A DNA stretch of 43,990 nucleotides from Desulfogranum mediterraneum DSM 13871 (GTDB taxonomy: Bacteria > Desulfobacterota > Desulfobulbia > Desulfobulbales > Desulfobulbaceae). Made by a program: the position numbers and the translations under genes. Below the pieces are notes generated by a model. That model worked only from the letters and a program-made list of their open reading frames with translations, was not told the origin of the DNA and made no database searches. The stretch lies in contig NZ_KE387008.1 of assembly GCF_000429965.1 (NCBI RefSeq), forward strand, positions 23,405 through 67,394. The letters are read 5' to 3'. Below are positions 25,024 to 32,209 of the stretch, piece after piece; the first letter of the stretch is position 1; each line of letters opens with the position of its first letter.

Positions 25024-26062
25024 TTGAGCCCTCTCGCTGCCGTCGTTTGAAGAGGATACAGAAAAACGGTCCCCCCAAGAGGGCGGTGAGCACACCGATG
25101 GGGACCTCGGCGGGGAGCACGGCCCTGGTCAGGGTGTCGGCCACCAGCAGCAGGATGCCGCCGCTGAAGAAGGAGAGCGGGATCAGCCTCCGGTTGTCGG
25201 GGCCGGCCAGGTGGCGGAGCATATGGGGCACGATCAGGCCGACAAAGCCGATGATACCGGCCACCGAGACCGAGAGGGCGGTCATCAGGGTACAGCCGGC
25301 TAAAAGCACCATCCGCAGGCGGACGGTGTTGACCCCCAGGGAGGTGGCGGTGCGATCGCCGGTGGCCATGATGTTGAGATCCCTCCCATAGAAGAAGGCC
25401 AGCACGGTGCCCAGCAGGGCAAAGGGGGTGAGCAGGAGGATGTTGTGCCAGGAGGCCCCGGAGAGGCTGCCCATCAGCCAGAAGATGATGATGCCCACCT
25501 GCTCGTCGGCCAGGAACTTGAGAAAACCGATGGCAGCCGAGAGGATGGCGGCGACGATCACCCCGGCCAGGATCAGGCTGGTGGAGGAGAGGCGGCGATC
25601 CCCGGAGGCCAGATAGAGGACCAGCAGCAGGGTACCGATGCCGCCGGCAAAGGCAAAGACCGGTACCGAGACCGCCGGGGGCAGGGCCAGGCCGAAGATC
25701 TGGAGAACGATCACCAGGGCGGCCCCAAAGGCGGCCCCGGTGGAGATTCCCAGGGTATAGGAGTCGGCCAGGGGGTTGAGCAGGATGGCCTGGAAGACCG
25801 CTCCGCTGACCCCGAGCATGCCGCCCACCAGCACGGCTGCCGCAATCCTGGGCAGACGTACATCGGTGACCACGGTGGTGGCCACCGGATCAATCCCGGA
25901 GAGGGGCAGGTTGAACAGCTTGGCTGCGATGATGGTAAAGACGTCTCCCACCTCTACCTGAAGAAAGCCCATGGTGGCGGAGATGGCCACCAGGGCGACC
26001 AGCACCAGGACCAGCAGGGGGAAGAGGAGCATACCCCGGTTCAGCTTGAGGGTCTTCAGCAT
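25013..26062 (-). CDS. FecCD/BtuC-family ABC permease
   Basis: This 349-residue permease has about ten membrane segments. Family motifs are LPRIAAAVLVGGMLGVSGAVF (about residues 69-89), LADSYTLGISTGAAFGAAL, LMGSLSGASW and a GFVGLIVPHMLRHLAGPDNRRL coupling region. This class forms BtuC, FhuB and FecCD importers. It starts 7 bases inside the cbiK end, directly after cbiK in the operon. The riboswitch-controlled position implies corrinoid or cobalt-related uptake; haem or siderophore remains possible. Confidence 0.93.
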   Translation of the reverse strand: MLKTLKLNRGMLLFPLLVLVLVALVAISATMGFLQVEVGDVFTIIAAKLFNLPLSGIDPVATTVVTDVRLPRIAAAVLVGGMLGVSGAVFQAILLNPLADSYTLGISTGAAFGAALVIVLQIFGLALPPAVSVPVFAFAGGIGTLLLVLYLASGDRRLSSTSLILAGVIVAAILSAAIGFLKFLADEQVGIIIFWLMGSLSGASWHNILLLTPFALLGTVLAFFYGRDLNIMATGDRTATSLGVNTVRLRMVLLAGCTLMTALSVSVAGIIGFVGLIVPHMLRHLAGPDNRRLIPLSFFSGGILLLVADTLTRAVLPAEVPIGVLTALLGGPFFCILFKRRQREGSSGF

Positions 26063-26958
26063 AGTTCGATCCCTGCCTCGGCTGCGGCCTCGGCCAGATG
26101 CTGGACAAAGATCCGGGCAACAGCCGGCTGCTCGCCCAGGCCGCGGAGCACCGGTATGACCTCGATGCCCGTCCGGCTGAGGCGGGATTGCCAGGAGTCC
26201 TCCCCGCTGCCGGCCATATCACGGAGCGCATGCGCACCGGCCACGATCAGCAGGGGTTTGAGCAGGACCTTGCTGATCCGGCGCTCCAGCAGTTGGGGCA
26301 GGAGCTCATCCAGGCAGGGGAAGCCCTCGATGGTGGCGAGAAAGGTGGGGGTGTCCGGGTAGAGCTGATTCATCCGGGCCGCCAGTTCCAGGTAGAGGCC
26401 GCCTGCGGGAAAGAGCGGGTTGCCGTGGCCCATATAGACCAGGGCGGCCCCATGTTCCCGCGCCAGGGCAACATCCTCGGCCAGGGCTTCGGCCGCGGCC
26501 CGGATATCTGCACTGTAGGGGTGGCTGGGGTTGTAACTGCCAAAGAGCGGTCGGCCCAGGGCCAGGGCCTGGAATGGTTGCCAGCGGGGCTTCATGGTCC
26601 GGATGGAGTTCAGGGCCCGGACATAGCTGGAGAGGTCGTGGAACTCCTCTGCCGGAGCAATGTGGATCGCCTGGATCGCCAGCTCCTGGTGGCCCTGATC
26701 CTGGAGATTGGCCATGGCGGCCAGGGGACCCTGGATGGTGTAGATCTCGTCCGGGATCTGAGGGTGCTGGTCGCGGTAGCTCTGGTCGTGGCTCCGCTGC
26801 TGCCAGATCTTGCGAATCAGGTTGGAGGTGAAGGCCAGGCGGACCAGGGTGCCCGGGAAGGCCTCTTGAACCCGGGTGCGGATATGGAGCAGCGCAGCCA
26901 GGGCAGGAGGCGCCGTGGTGCCGAACATGGCAAGGACAATGGCGCTTTTCTGGTTCAC
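26056..26958 (-). CDS. cbiK: Sirohydrochlorin cobaltochelatase
   Basis: This 300-residue CbiK class II chelatase inserts Co2+ into sirohydrochlorin, the committing step of anaerobic B12 synthesis. VLAMFGTT opens the first half. Likely metal ligands are His178 (YMGHGNP), Glu211 (ATIEGFP) and His243 (AGAHALRDMAG). No signal peptide is present, so it is the cytoplasmic form, unlike the exported paralogue known in some Desulfovibrio. It is the first gene after the riboswitch and terminator. The start context is CGTGAACCAGAAA-like: the ATG at 26958 has only a weak ribosome site. Confidence 0.93.
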   Translation of the reverse strand: MNQKSAIVLAMFGTTAPPALAALLHIRTRVQEAFPGTLVRLAFTSNLIRKIWQQRSHDQSYRDQHPQIPDEIYTIQGPLAAMANLQDQGHQELAIQAIHIAPAEEFHDLSSYVRALNSIRTMKPRWQPFQALALGRPLFGSYNPSHPYSADIRAAAEALAEDVALAREHGAALVYMGHGNPLFPAGGLYLELAARMNQLYPDTPTFLATIEGFPCLDELLPQLLERRISKVLLKPLLIVAGAHALRDMAGSGEDSWQSRLSRTGIEVIPVLRGLGEQPAVARIFVQHLAEAAAEAGIELC

Positions 26959-26994
26959 GATAACTGCTCTTCCTCTCTACTGGCGGGTCGCCTG

Positions 26995-27033
26995 AAAAAA
27001 AAACCTGGATCAACATTGGTGTTGATCCAGGTT
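26995..27033 (-). terminator. Intrinsic terminator of the cobalamin riboswitch
   Basis: On the minus strand a perfect 14-bp stem (AACCTGGATCAACA with its complement) and a 4-base loop at 27002-27033 run directly into nine T residues (27003-26995). It sits between the aptamer (27092-27255) and cbiK, so ligand binding most likely governs read-through into the whole cbi operon. Confidence 0.9.
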
Positions 27034-27091
27034 ATCCCTTTTTTCCCTGAGTCGATATCGTCACCCCTGTGCCGGAAAGGTGCGATTCTGA

Positions 27092-27255
27092 TTCTGCATG
27101 CAGGTTTTCTGACTCCCGGATCGTTCGCCTCCCCCGCCTTCCCATTCATCGGTGAACAGTGGCATCCTGGTGGAGTTGTCCTCGGTTACAGCGGTGGGCC
27201 CGTTCCGGAGTTGAACCGGATTCCCTCAGGCGTGTTGCTACACGCTCATGCAAAA
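27092..27255 (-). promoter_or_regulatory. Cobalamin riboswitch aptamer
   Basis: On the minus strand the region has the B12 box GCCACTG (27163-27157), the upstream GGAATCCGGTT/CAACTCCGGAA pairing and CCGCTGTAACCGAGGAC. Downstream are the conserved GGGAAGGCGGGGG and GAGTCAGAAAACCTGC. The closing helix P1 is visible as TTTTGCATG (27255-27247) with CATGCAGAA (27100-27092). It controls cbiK and the following genes through the terminator at 26995-27033: adenosylcobalamin or a related corrinoid is expected to switch the operon off. Confidence 0.93.
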
Positions 27256-27266
27256 TGGTAGGCGAC

Positions 27267-27295
27267 AACTTACCTAGCGGCTAGCAGATAGTCAA
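27267..27295 (-). promoter_or_regulatory. Candidate promoter of the cbi operon
   Basis: Minus-strand TTGACT (27295-27290) is followed after 17 bases by TAAGTT (27272-27267). A start point near 27260 would place the riboswitch P1 helix at the 5' end of the transcript. The -35 is good and the -10 is weak; position is the main support. Confidence 0.5.
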
Positions 27296-27400
27296 GCAGG
27301 TAATATGGGCGGTTTTTTAGTGGGGAAATATTGATCACTGGCAGGAAAGGCTGATTTGCGGTAAGCAGTGGGGGCGCTTTGACGAATAAAGCCGGCCGCC

Positions 27401-27436
27401 ATGGTATCGGCAATGGTATCGGCCAGGGTATCGGCC
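27401..27436. repeat. Three tandem 12-bp repeats upstream of cobO
   Basis: Units at 27401-27412, 27413-27424 and 27425-27436 share the core GGTATCGGC(A/C). They lie in the roughly 290-base gap between the cbi promoter and cobO, just downstream of TTGACG (27379-27384), a possible -35 element for the divergent operon. No riboswitch was seen on the plus strand here. Confidence 0.7.
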
Positions 27437-27587
27437 AGGCAGCGGGGCTGCTCTCGGCAAAAAGGGCTATTGGCCTGTTGGACTATTGGGCTCTTGGCCG
27501 CAGGGGCGGGGATTTTTTTCAGTTTTCTCTAAGCTAGGATCCGGGATCAGCTCGGGGCGATGGGCTCTCAGGGGTCGGGAGGATGGG

Positions 27588-28103
27588 ATGCAGGGCTATG
27601 TACAGGTGTATACAGGTGAGGGCAAGGGCAAGACCACGGCAGCACTGGGCCTGGCCCTGCGGGCTGTGGGTGCGGGATTGCGGGTCTATATCGGTCAGTT
27701 TATCAAGAATGCCCCCTACAGCGAGTTGACCGCTCTCAAGCGCTTTTCCCAGGAGATCACCATCTGTCAGTACGGTCTGGGCTGCTTCATCTATGGGCCG
27801 CCCAGCCAGGAGGATCTGGAGGCCGCCCGACAGGGATTTGTCACCCTGCGCTCTGCCCTCACAGGGGGCGAGTATGATCTGGTGATCGCCGATGAGATCA
27901 ATGTGGCCTATGACTGCAAGCTGCTCAGCGAGGATGATCTGCTGGAGTTGATCGGCCTGCGGCCGCTTGAGGTGGAGTTGGTGCTCACCGGCCGGGGGGC
28001 GCCGGCCCGGGTGCTGGAGCAGGCGGACCTGGTCACCGAGATGCGACCGCTGAAGCATTACTACAGCCGGGGGATCCAGGCCAGGAAGGGCATCGAGAGT
28101 TGA
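27588..28103 (+). CDS. cobO: Corrinoid adenosyltransferase
   Basis: This 171-residue CobO/CobA/BtuR protein transfers the adenosyl group from ATP to cob(I)yrinate diamide or related corrinoids. The P-loop YTGEGKGKTTAAL lies at residues 8-20, VIADEINVAYDCKLLS near 100 is the Walker B-like region, and LVLTGRGAP and the C-terminal ATEMRPLKHYYSRGI-like segment are conserved. The ATG at 27588 has GGGAGG upstream. A possible start at 27486 adds 34 unconserved residues. First gene of the plus-strand late cobalamin set. Confidence 0.93.
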   Translation: MQGYVQVYTGEGKGKTTAALGLALRAVGAGLRVYIGQFIKNAPYSELTALKRFSQEITICQYGLGCFIYGPPSQEDLEAARQGFVTLRSALTGGEYDLVIADEINVAYDCKLLSEDDLLELIGLRPLEVELVLTGRGAPARVLEQADLVTEMRPLKHYYSRGIQARKGIES

Positions 28104-28173
28104 GCCGGGGCTCAGACTCTGTACCTCTGCAAAGAGACTGGTTCAAGGGCCTGATCTCCAGATCTCTATTCAG

Positions 28174-28196
28174 GCTGCTTTGAAGCAGCAGATTTT
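28174..28196 (+). terminator. Possible intrinsic terminator after cobO
   Basis: A GCTGCTT/AAGCAGC stem (28174-28180 with 28183-28189) is followed by AGATTTTT. It lies 70 bases after the cobO stop in the 238-base gap before cbiP. The stem is short and the T-run only five, so strength is uncertain. Confidence 0.45.
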
Positions 28197-28291
28197 TCGA
28201 TCAAGGCATGGGGAATATTTCATCACAGGCAGATGACGGATATTCCGAGATACAACGTTCACCGTAACGCAGGGATTGGGCGAAAGAACCA

Positions 28292-28320
28292 CTGTTGAAG
28301 CTGCCCTTTAAGCGTACAAT
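28292..28320 (+). promoter_or_regulatory. Weak promoter candidate for cbiP
   Basis: A good -10 TACAAT (28315-28320) lies 17 bases after a poor -35 CTGTTG (28292-28297), about 22 bases before the cbiP ATG. With the hairpin at 28174 it may separate cbiP-cobD-cbiB from cobO. Confidence 0.28.
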
Positions 28321-28341
28321 AACAGGGAGACGGGCGAAGCC

Positions 28342-29853
28342 ATGGGGAAACAAGCTGTTTGTGTTGCTGTCTTAGGAACAGGGTCTGATGTGGGCAAATC
28401 CATAGTCACCTCCGCCCTCTGCCGGATCCTGGCCAATCAGGGGGTCCGGGTGGCGCCGTTCAAGGCCCAGAACATGTCCAATAACTCCGGAGTCACGGCC
28501 GAGGGCTTGGAGATGGGGCGGGCCCAGATCGTCCAGGCCGAGGCGGCCAGGATTGCCCCCCATGTGGACATGAACCCGGTGCTGCTCAAGCCCACCAGCG
28601 ACGTCGGCTCCCAGGTGGTGCTCCACGGCAAGGCCTGGCTGGAGGCCTCGGCCAGATCCTACTATGAGCAGAAGGCCTTTCTCTTCCAGGAGAGCTGTGC
28701 CGCCCTGGACCGGCTGCGTAATCAGTATGAGGTGGTGGTGATGGAGGGGGCCGGCTCCTGCGCCGAGGTCAACCTGATGGCCAACGATATCGTCAACCTC
28801 CGGGCCGCGGCCTATGCCCAGGCCCCGGTGATCCTGGTGGCGGATATCGATCGGGGCGGGGTCTTTGCCCAGATCGTCGGCACCCTGGCCTGCCTCTCTT
28901 CCGAGCAGCAGGAGCAGATCGCAGGCTTTGTGATCAATCGCTTCCGGGGCGATATCCGCCTGTTTCAACCCGGAGTGGACTGGATCGAGGAGCGTACCGC
29001 TAAGCCGGTCTTCGGGGTGCTGCCCTGGTACAGACACTTTCATATCGAGGCCGAAGATGCGGTGACCATTGAAAACGTCCCCTCCTATACCCAGGCGAGC
29101 CAGGACCAGCCGGCGGTGGCGGTGATCAAGCTGCCCCATATCTCCAACTTTACCGATTTTGATCCGCTGCTCCACACCCCGGGTCTGGAACTGGTCTACC
29201 TCCAGCAGCCCCAGGATCTGGCCTCCTTTGCCGGGGTGATCCTGCCCGGCTCCAAGAGTACCCGCAGCGACCTGGAGTGGCTGGCAGAGAGTGGCTGGCA
29301 GGAGCGGTTGCTGGCCTATGCCCGGGGGGGCGGCCATGTCCTGGGGGTCTGTGGCGGCTACCAGATGCTGGGCAGTCAGGTCCACGATCCCCAGGGGATA
29401 GAGGGGCAGCCCGGCTCCACCCGGGGCCTGGGGCTGTTGGAGGTGGAGACCGTGCTCAAGGCCCCCAAGACCACCACCCTGACCGACTTCTCCTGGGCCG
29501 GCCATCAGGGCCGGGGTTATGAGATTCACATGGGCCAGACCACCCTCCAGGGAGGCCGGCCCCTGATCGAGGTGGAGCAGAGAAACCAAGAGGCGTGCCA
29601 GGACAGCGACGGCTGCATCAGTGCAGACGGCCGGGTGATCGGCACCTATATCCACGGCCTCTTTGATACCCCGGCCATCACGGCTCACTGGCTGCAGGCC
29701 ATCGGCCTGGCAGAGATCCGGCCGGATCAGAGCCACGGGCCGCTGGCCCGGGACAGGGCCTATGAACAGCTGGCCGAGCACATGGCCGAGCATCTGGATG
29801 TGGAGGCCATCCTGGCCTTGATCCATCGACAGAGAGAGGGAGGAGCAGCATGA
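28342..29853 (+). CDS. cbiP: Adenosylcobyric acid synthase
   Basis: This 503-residue CbiP/CobQ amidates the b, d, e and g carboxylates of adenosylcobyrinate diamide with glutamine and ATP. The N-terminal GTGSDVGKSI P-loop (residues 12-21), KAQNMSNNSGVT and VVMEGAGSCAEVNL mark the synthetase domain. The C-terminal amidotransferase domain has LPGSKSTRSDL, GVCGGYQMLG with the catalytic Cys near residue 335, and IGTYIHGLFD with the His. A G-rich ribosome site precedes the ATG. The stop overlaps the cobD ATG (ATGA). Confidence 0.96.
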   Translation: MGKQAVCVAVLGTGSDVGKSIVTSALCRILANQGVRVAPFKAQNMSNNSGVTAEGLEMGRAQIVQAEAARIAPHVDMNPVLLKPTSDVGSQVVLHGKAWLEASARSYYEQKAFLFQESCAALDRLRNQYEVVVMEGAGSCAEVNLMANDIVNLRAAAYAQAPVILVADIDRGGVFAQIVGTLACLSSEQQEQIAGFVINRFRGDIRLFQPGVDWIEERTAKPVFGVLPWYRHFHIEAEDAVTIENVPSYTQASQDQPAVAVIKLPHISNFTDFDPLLHTPGLELVYLQQPQDLASFAGVILPGSKSTRSDLEWLAESGWQERLLAYARGGGHVLGVCGGYQMLGSQVHDPQGIEGQPGSTRGLGLLEVETVLKAPKTTTLTDFSWAGHQGRGYEIHMGQTTLQGGRPLIEVEQRNQEACQDSDGCISADGRVIGTYIHGLFDTPAITAHWLQAIGLAEIRPDQSHGPLARDRAYEQLAEHMAEHLDVEAILALIHRQREGGAA

Positions 29854-30932
29854 TCCAGGGACACGGCGGCAATATCGCCTCAGCAGCGCTCGAGCTGGGT
29901 TGCAGTCCGGAAGATATCGTTGACATGAGCAGCAACATCAACCCCCTGGGGGTGATGCCCGGCCTGCTCGATCATCTCTGCGACCAGCTGGACCGGGTGA
30001 TGGTCCTGCCCGAGGTGGATGCCGGGGGGGCGGTAGCGGCTATGGCACGGATCCTGGATCTGGACCCCGGCCGGATCCTGATGGGTACCGGCACCACCCA
30101 GTTCATCTACAACGTCTGTCCGGCCCTGGAATCCCGGCGGGTGCTGATCGTCGGTCCCACCTACGCCGATTACGCCTCCAGCTGCGCCATGCACCGGGTG
30201 GAGGCCGACTTCTTCCTGGCCAGGGCGGAAGACCAGTTTCTGGTGGATAGCGGCAGATTGGCTGAGCAGGCCCGCTCCTATGACACGGTCTTTCTCTGTA
30301 ATCCCGACAACCCCACCGGCCAGCTGATCCCCCATGACCAGCTCCTGGCCCTCTGCAGCGAACTCCCTGAGACCACCTTTATCATCGACGAGTCCTACCT
30401 CTCCTTTCTGCCGGTCGCCCAGGATCGGAGTATGGTCAACTGCGGGCTGGCCAACGTGGTGGTGCTCTGGTCCATCTCCAAGATCTTCGGCATTCCGGGG
30501 CTGCGGGCCGGCTTTCTGGTGGCCGATCCCGAGGTGCTGAGCCGCTTCGGCCGCTACATGCAGCCCTGGTGTGCCAACAGCCTGGCCCAGGAGGCGGTCG
30601 TCTATTTGGCCGACCACGGGGGGCTGCTCCAGGAGTTTCTCCAGGTCACCAAGGAGTACCTCGACCGGGAGCTGAGCCTGTTTCGCCGGCGCCTGGCAGA
30701 GACCTCCCTGGAGCTCTATCCCAGCCATACCCCCTATCAGCTGATCCGTCTGCCCCAGCCCCATAGCGCCGAATCCGTCTCTGCGGCCATGCTGCGGGAG
30801 CGGATCCTGATCCGTAACTGCAGCAACTTCCATGGCCTGGACCAGGGTTTTGTCCGGATCTCCCTCAAGGGAGCGGAGCTGAACCGGCGGGCAGCCCATG
30901 GTCTGAGAGACGTGATCCTGGAGGGGGCGTGA
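29850..30932 (+). CDS. cobD: Threonine-phosphate decarboxylase-like aminotransferase
   Basis: This 360-residue PLP-dependent fold type I protein begins with HGGNIASAALELG, the CobD N-terminal pattern, followed by MSSNINPLG. NPDNPTGQL and the PLP-binding Lys211 in WSISKIFGIPGLRAGF are clear. CobD decarboxylates L-threonine O-3-phosphate to (R)-1-amino-2-propanol phosphate for the nucleotide-loop linker. It is related to HisC, but the start motif and its place between cbiP and cbiB favour CobD. It overlaps both neighbours. Confidence 0.92.
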   Translation: MIQGHGGNIASAALELGCSPEDIVDMSSNINPLGVMPGLLDHLCDQLDRVMVLPEVDAGGAVAAMARILDLDPGRILMGTGTTQFIYNVCPALESRRVLIVGPTYADYASSCAMHRVEADFFLARAEDQFLVDSGRLAEQARSYDTVFLCNPDNPTGQLIPHDQLLALCSELPETTFIIDESYLSFLPVAQDRSMVNCGLANVVVLWSISKIFGIPGLRAGFLVADPEVLSRFGRYMQPWCANSLAQEAVVYLADHGGLLQEFLQVTKEYLDRELSLFRRRLAETSLELYPSHTPYQLIRLPQPHSAESVSAAMLRERILIRNCSNFHGLDQGFVRISLKGAELNRRAAHGLRDVILEGA

Positions 30933-31912
30933 TGGAACCGTTTTTTTCTCCCGGCTCCGGCTGGTCGCTGCTCCTGGTCCTGCCGGCAGCCTTTCTTCTG
31001 GACAGTGTGGTTGGCGATCCCCGGGGCCTGCCCCATCCCATCCGCTGGATGGGAAAGGCCATCGAGTCTGCCGAGCCGCCCTGCCGGGCCCTGGTCAGGA
31101 ATCCCCGCCAGGCCGGCCTGCTCTTTGCCCTGCTCCTGATCGGCGGGACCTGGTTGCTGAGCAGCCTGCTCCTGGGACTGGTCAGCGCTCTCCACCCCCT
31201 GGCCGGTTTTGTCCTGGAGGTGATCATGCTCTTCTACTGTCTCTCGGCCCGTTCCCTGGCCCAGGCCGCCAGGGAGATCTACCAGCTGCTCATCGCCGGT
31301 GAGGTGGATCGGGCCAGGCAGGCCGTGGCCATGATCGTCGGCCGGGATGTGGGCTCCTATGGGGGGGATGACATCGCCCGGGCAACGGTGGAGACGGTGG
31401 CGGAAAATTTTGTGGACGGGGTGCTCTCTCCGCTCTTCTTTGCTGCCCTGGGCGGCGGGCCCCTGGCCCTGTGCTACAAGATGGTCAACACCCTGGACTC
31501 CATGGTGGGTTACAAGAATGAACGCTACCTGGATTTTGGCCGGGCCGCGGCTCGGATCGATGACCTGGCCAACTTTCTGCCGGCCCGCGGGGCAGTGGCG
31601 GTGATCAGCCTGGCCGCTCAACTCTCGCCCCTCAAGAGCGGCCGGCTGGCCTGGGAGACCGGACGCCTGGAGGGCAGCCAGCACGCCAGTCCCAATGCCG
31701 GCTATCCCGAGGCCGCCTTTGCCGGGGCCTTGGGGGTACGGCTGAACGGGCCCAACTATTACGGGGGCAAGCTGGTGGACAAACCCTTTATCGGCAAACT
31801 CTTTGCCCCGCCCAAGGTTGTCCATATCGATCGGGCCTGCTCCCTGATGATGCGGGCCTCGGCCCTGGGGTGCCTCCTTGCCTGGCTGCTGGCCTGGCTG
31901 CTGATCCTGTGA
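30932..31912 (+). CDS. cbiB: Adenosylcobinamide-phosphate synthase
   Basis: This 326-residue integral membrane protein attaches aminopropanol (phosphate) to adenosylcobyric acid. The N-terminal LLDSVVGDPRGLPHPIRWMG motif (about residues 25-44) is diagnostic, as are NFVDGVLSPLFF, YKMVNTLDSMVGY and SPNAGYPEAAFAGALGVRL. Several membrane segments flank these. The ATG at 30932 overlaps the cobD stop in TGATG; a GTG one codon earlier (30929) is an equally possible start. Confidence 0.95.
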   Translation: MEPFFSPGSGWSLLLVLPAAFLLDSVVGDPRGLPHPIRWMGKAIESAEPPCRALVRNPRQAGLLFALLLIGGTWLLSSLLLGLVSALHPLAGFVLEVIMLFYCLSARSLAQAAREIYQLLIAGEVDRARQAVAMIVGRDVGSYGGDDIARATVETVAENFVDGVLSPLFFAALGGGPLALCYKMVNTLDSMVGYKNERYLDFGRAAARIDDLANFLPARGAVAVISLAAQLSPLKSGRLAWETGRLEGSQHASPNAGYPEAAFAGALGVRLNGPNYYGGKLVDKPFIGKLFAPPKVVHIDRACSLMMRASALGCLLAWLLAWLLIL

Positions 31913-31928
31913 AACCAGAGAGGAAAAG

Positions 31929-32126
31929 ATGAAAAAGATTCCCTGCGAACTGACCCTGGGTAACGGCGGCGATGTCATCGCCATGGTGCCCCTGGAGGCG
32001 GATGGTACCCTGTGTATCCCCCGCTATTCCCTCTACGGCACCTTCAAGGAGGGGGTGATCGCCTGCCGGGTGATGAATCCGGCCGACCAGGAGGTCGTGG
32101 TCCGAGAGGTCTGGGAGGAGGGCTAG
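31929..32126 (+). CDS. Small protein of unknown function
   Basis: This encodes 65 residues, acidic and without membrane segment, beginning MKKIPCELTLGNGGDVI. It has a good ribosome site (AGAGAGGAAAAG) and lies 16 bases after cbiB, so it is probably cotranscribed with the cobalamin genes. Predicted strand-rich content (VIAMVPLEADGTLCIPRY) suggests a small beta domain. No family was recognised. Confidence 0.65.
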   Translation: MKKIPCELTLGNGGDVIAMVPLEADGTLCIPRYSLYGTFKEGVIACRVMNPADQEVVVREVWEEG

Positions 32127-32209
32127 CCGCCCTCACCCTCCCTGCCTGCCCGGGCCTGTCCGGGGGGATGTTCCGGACTGTAAGCCCTTGCCTCCTCTAC
32201 GCTTGCCCC

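Noticed and set aside
28104-28341. Second cobalamin riboswitch before cbiP
   Set aside because: An ACCACTG string is present at about 28288, but no flanking aptamer elements (GGGAAGG, GTCAG...CCTGC) are found.
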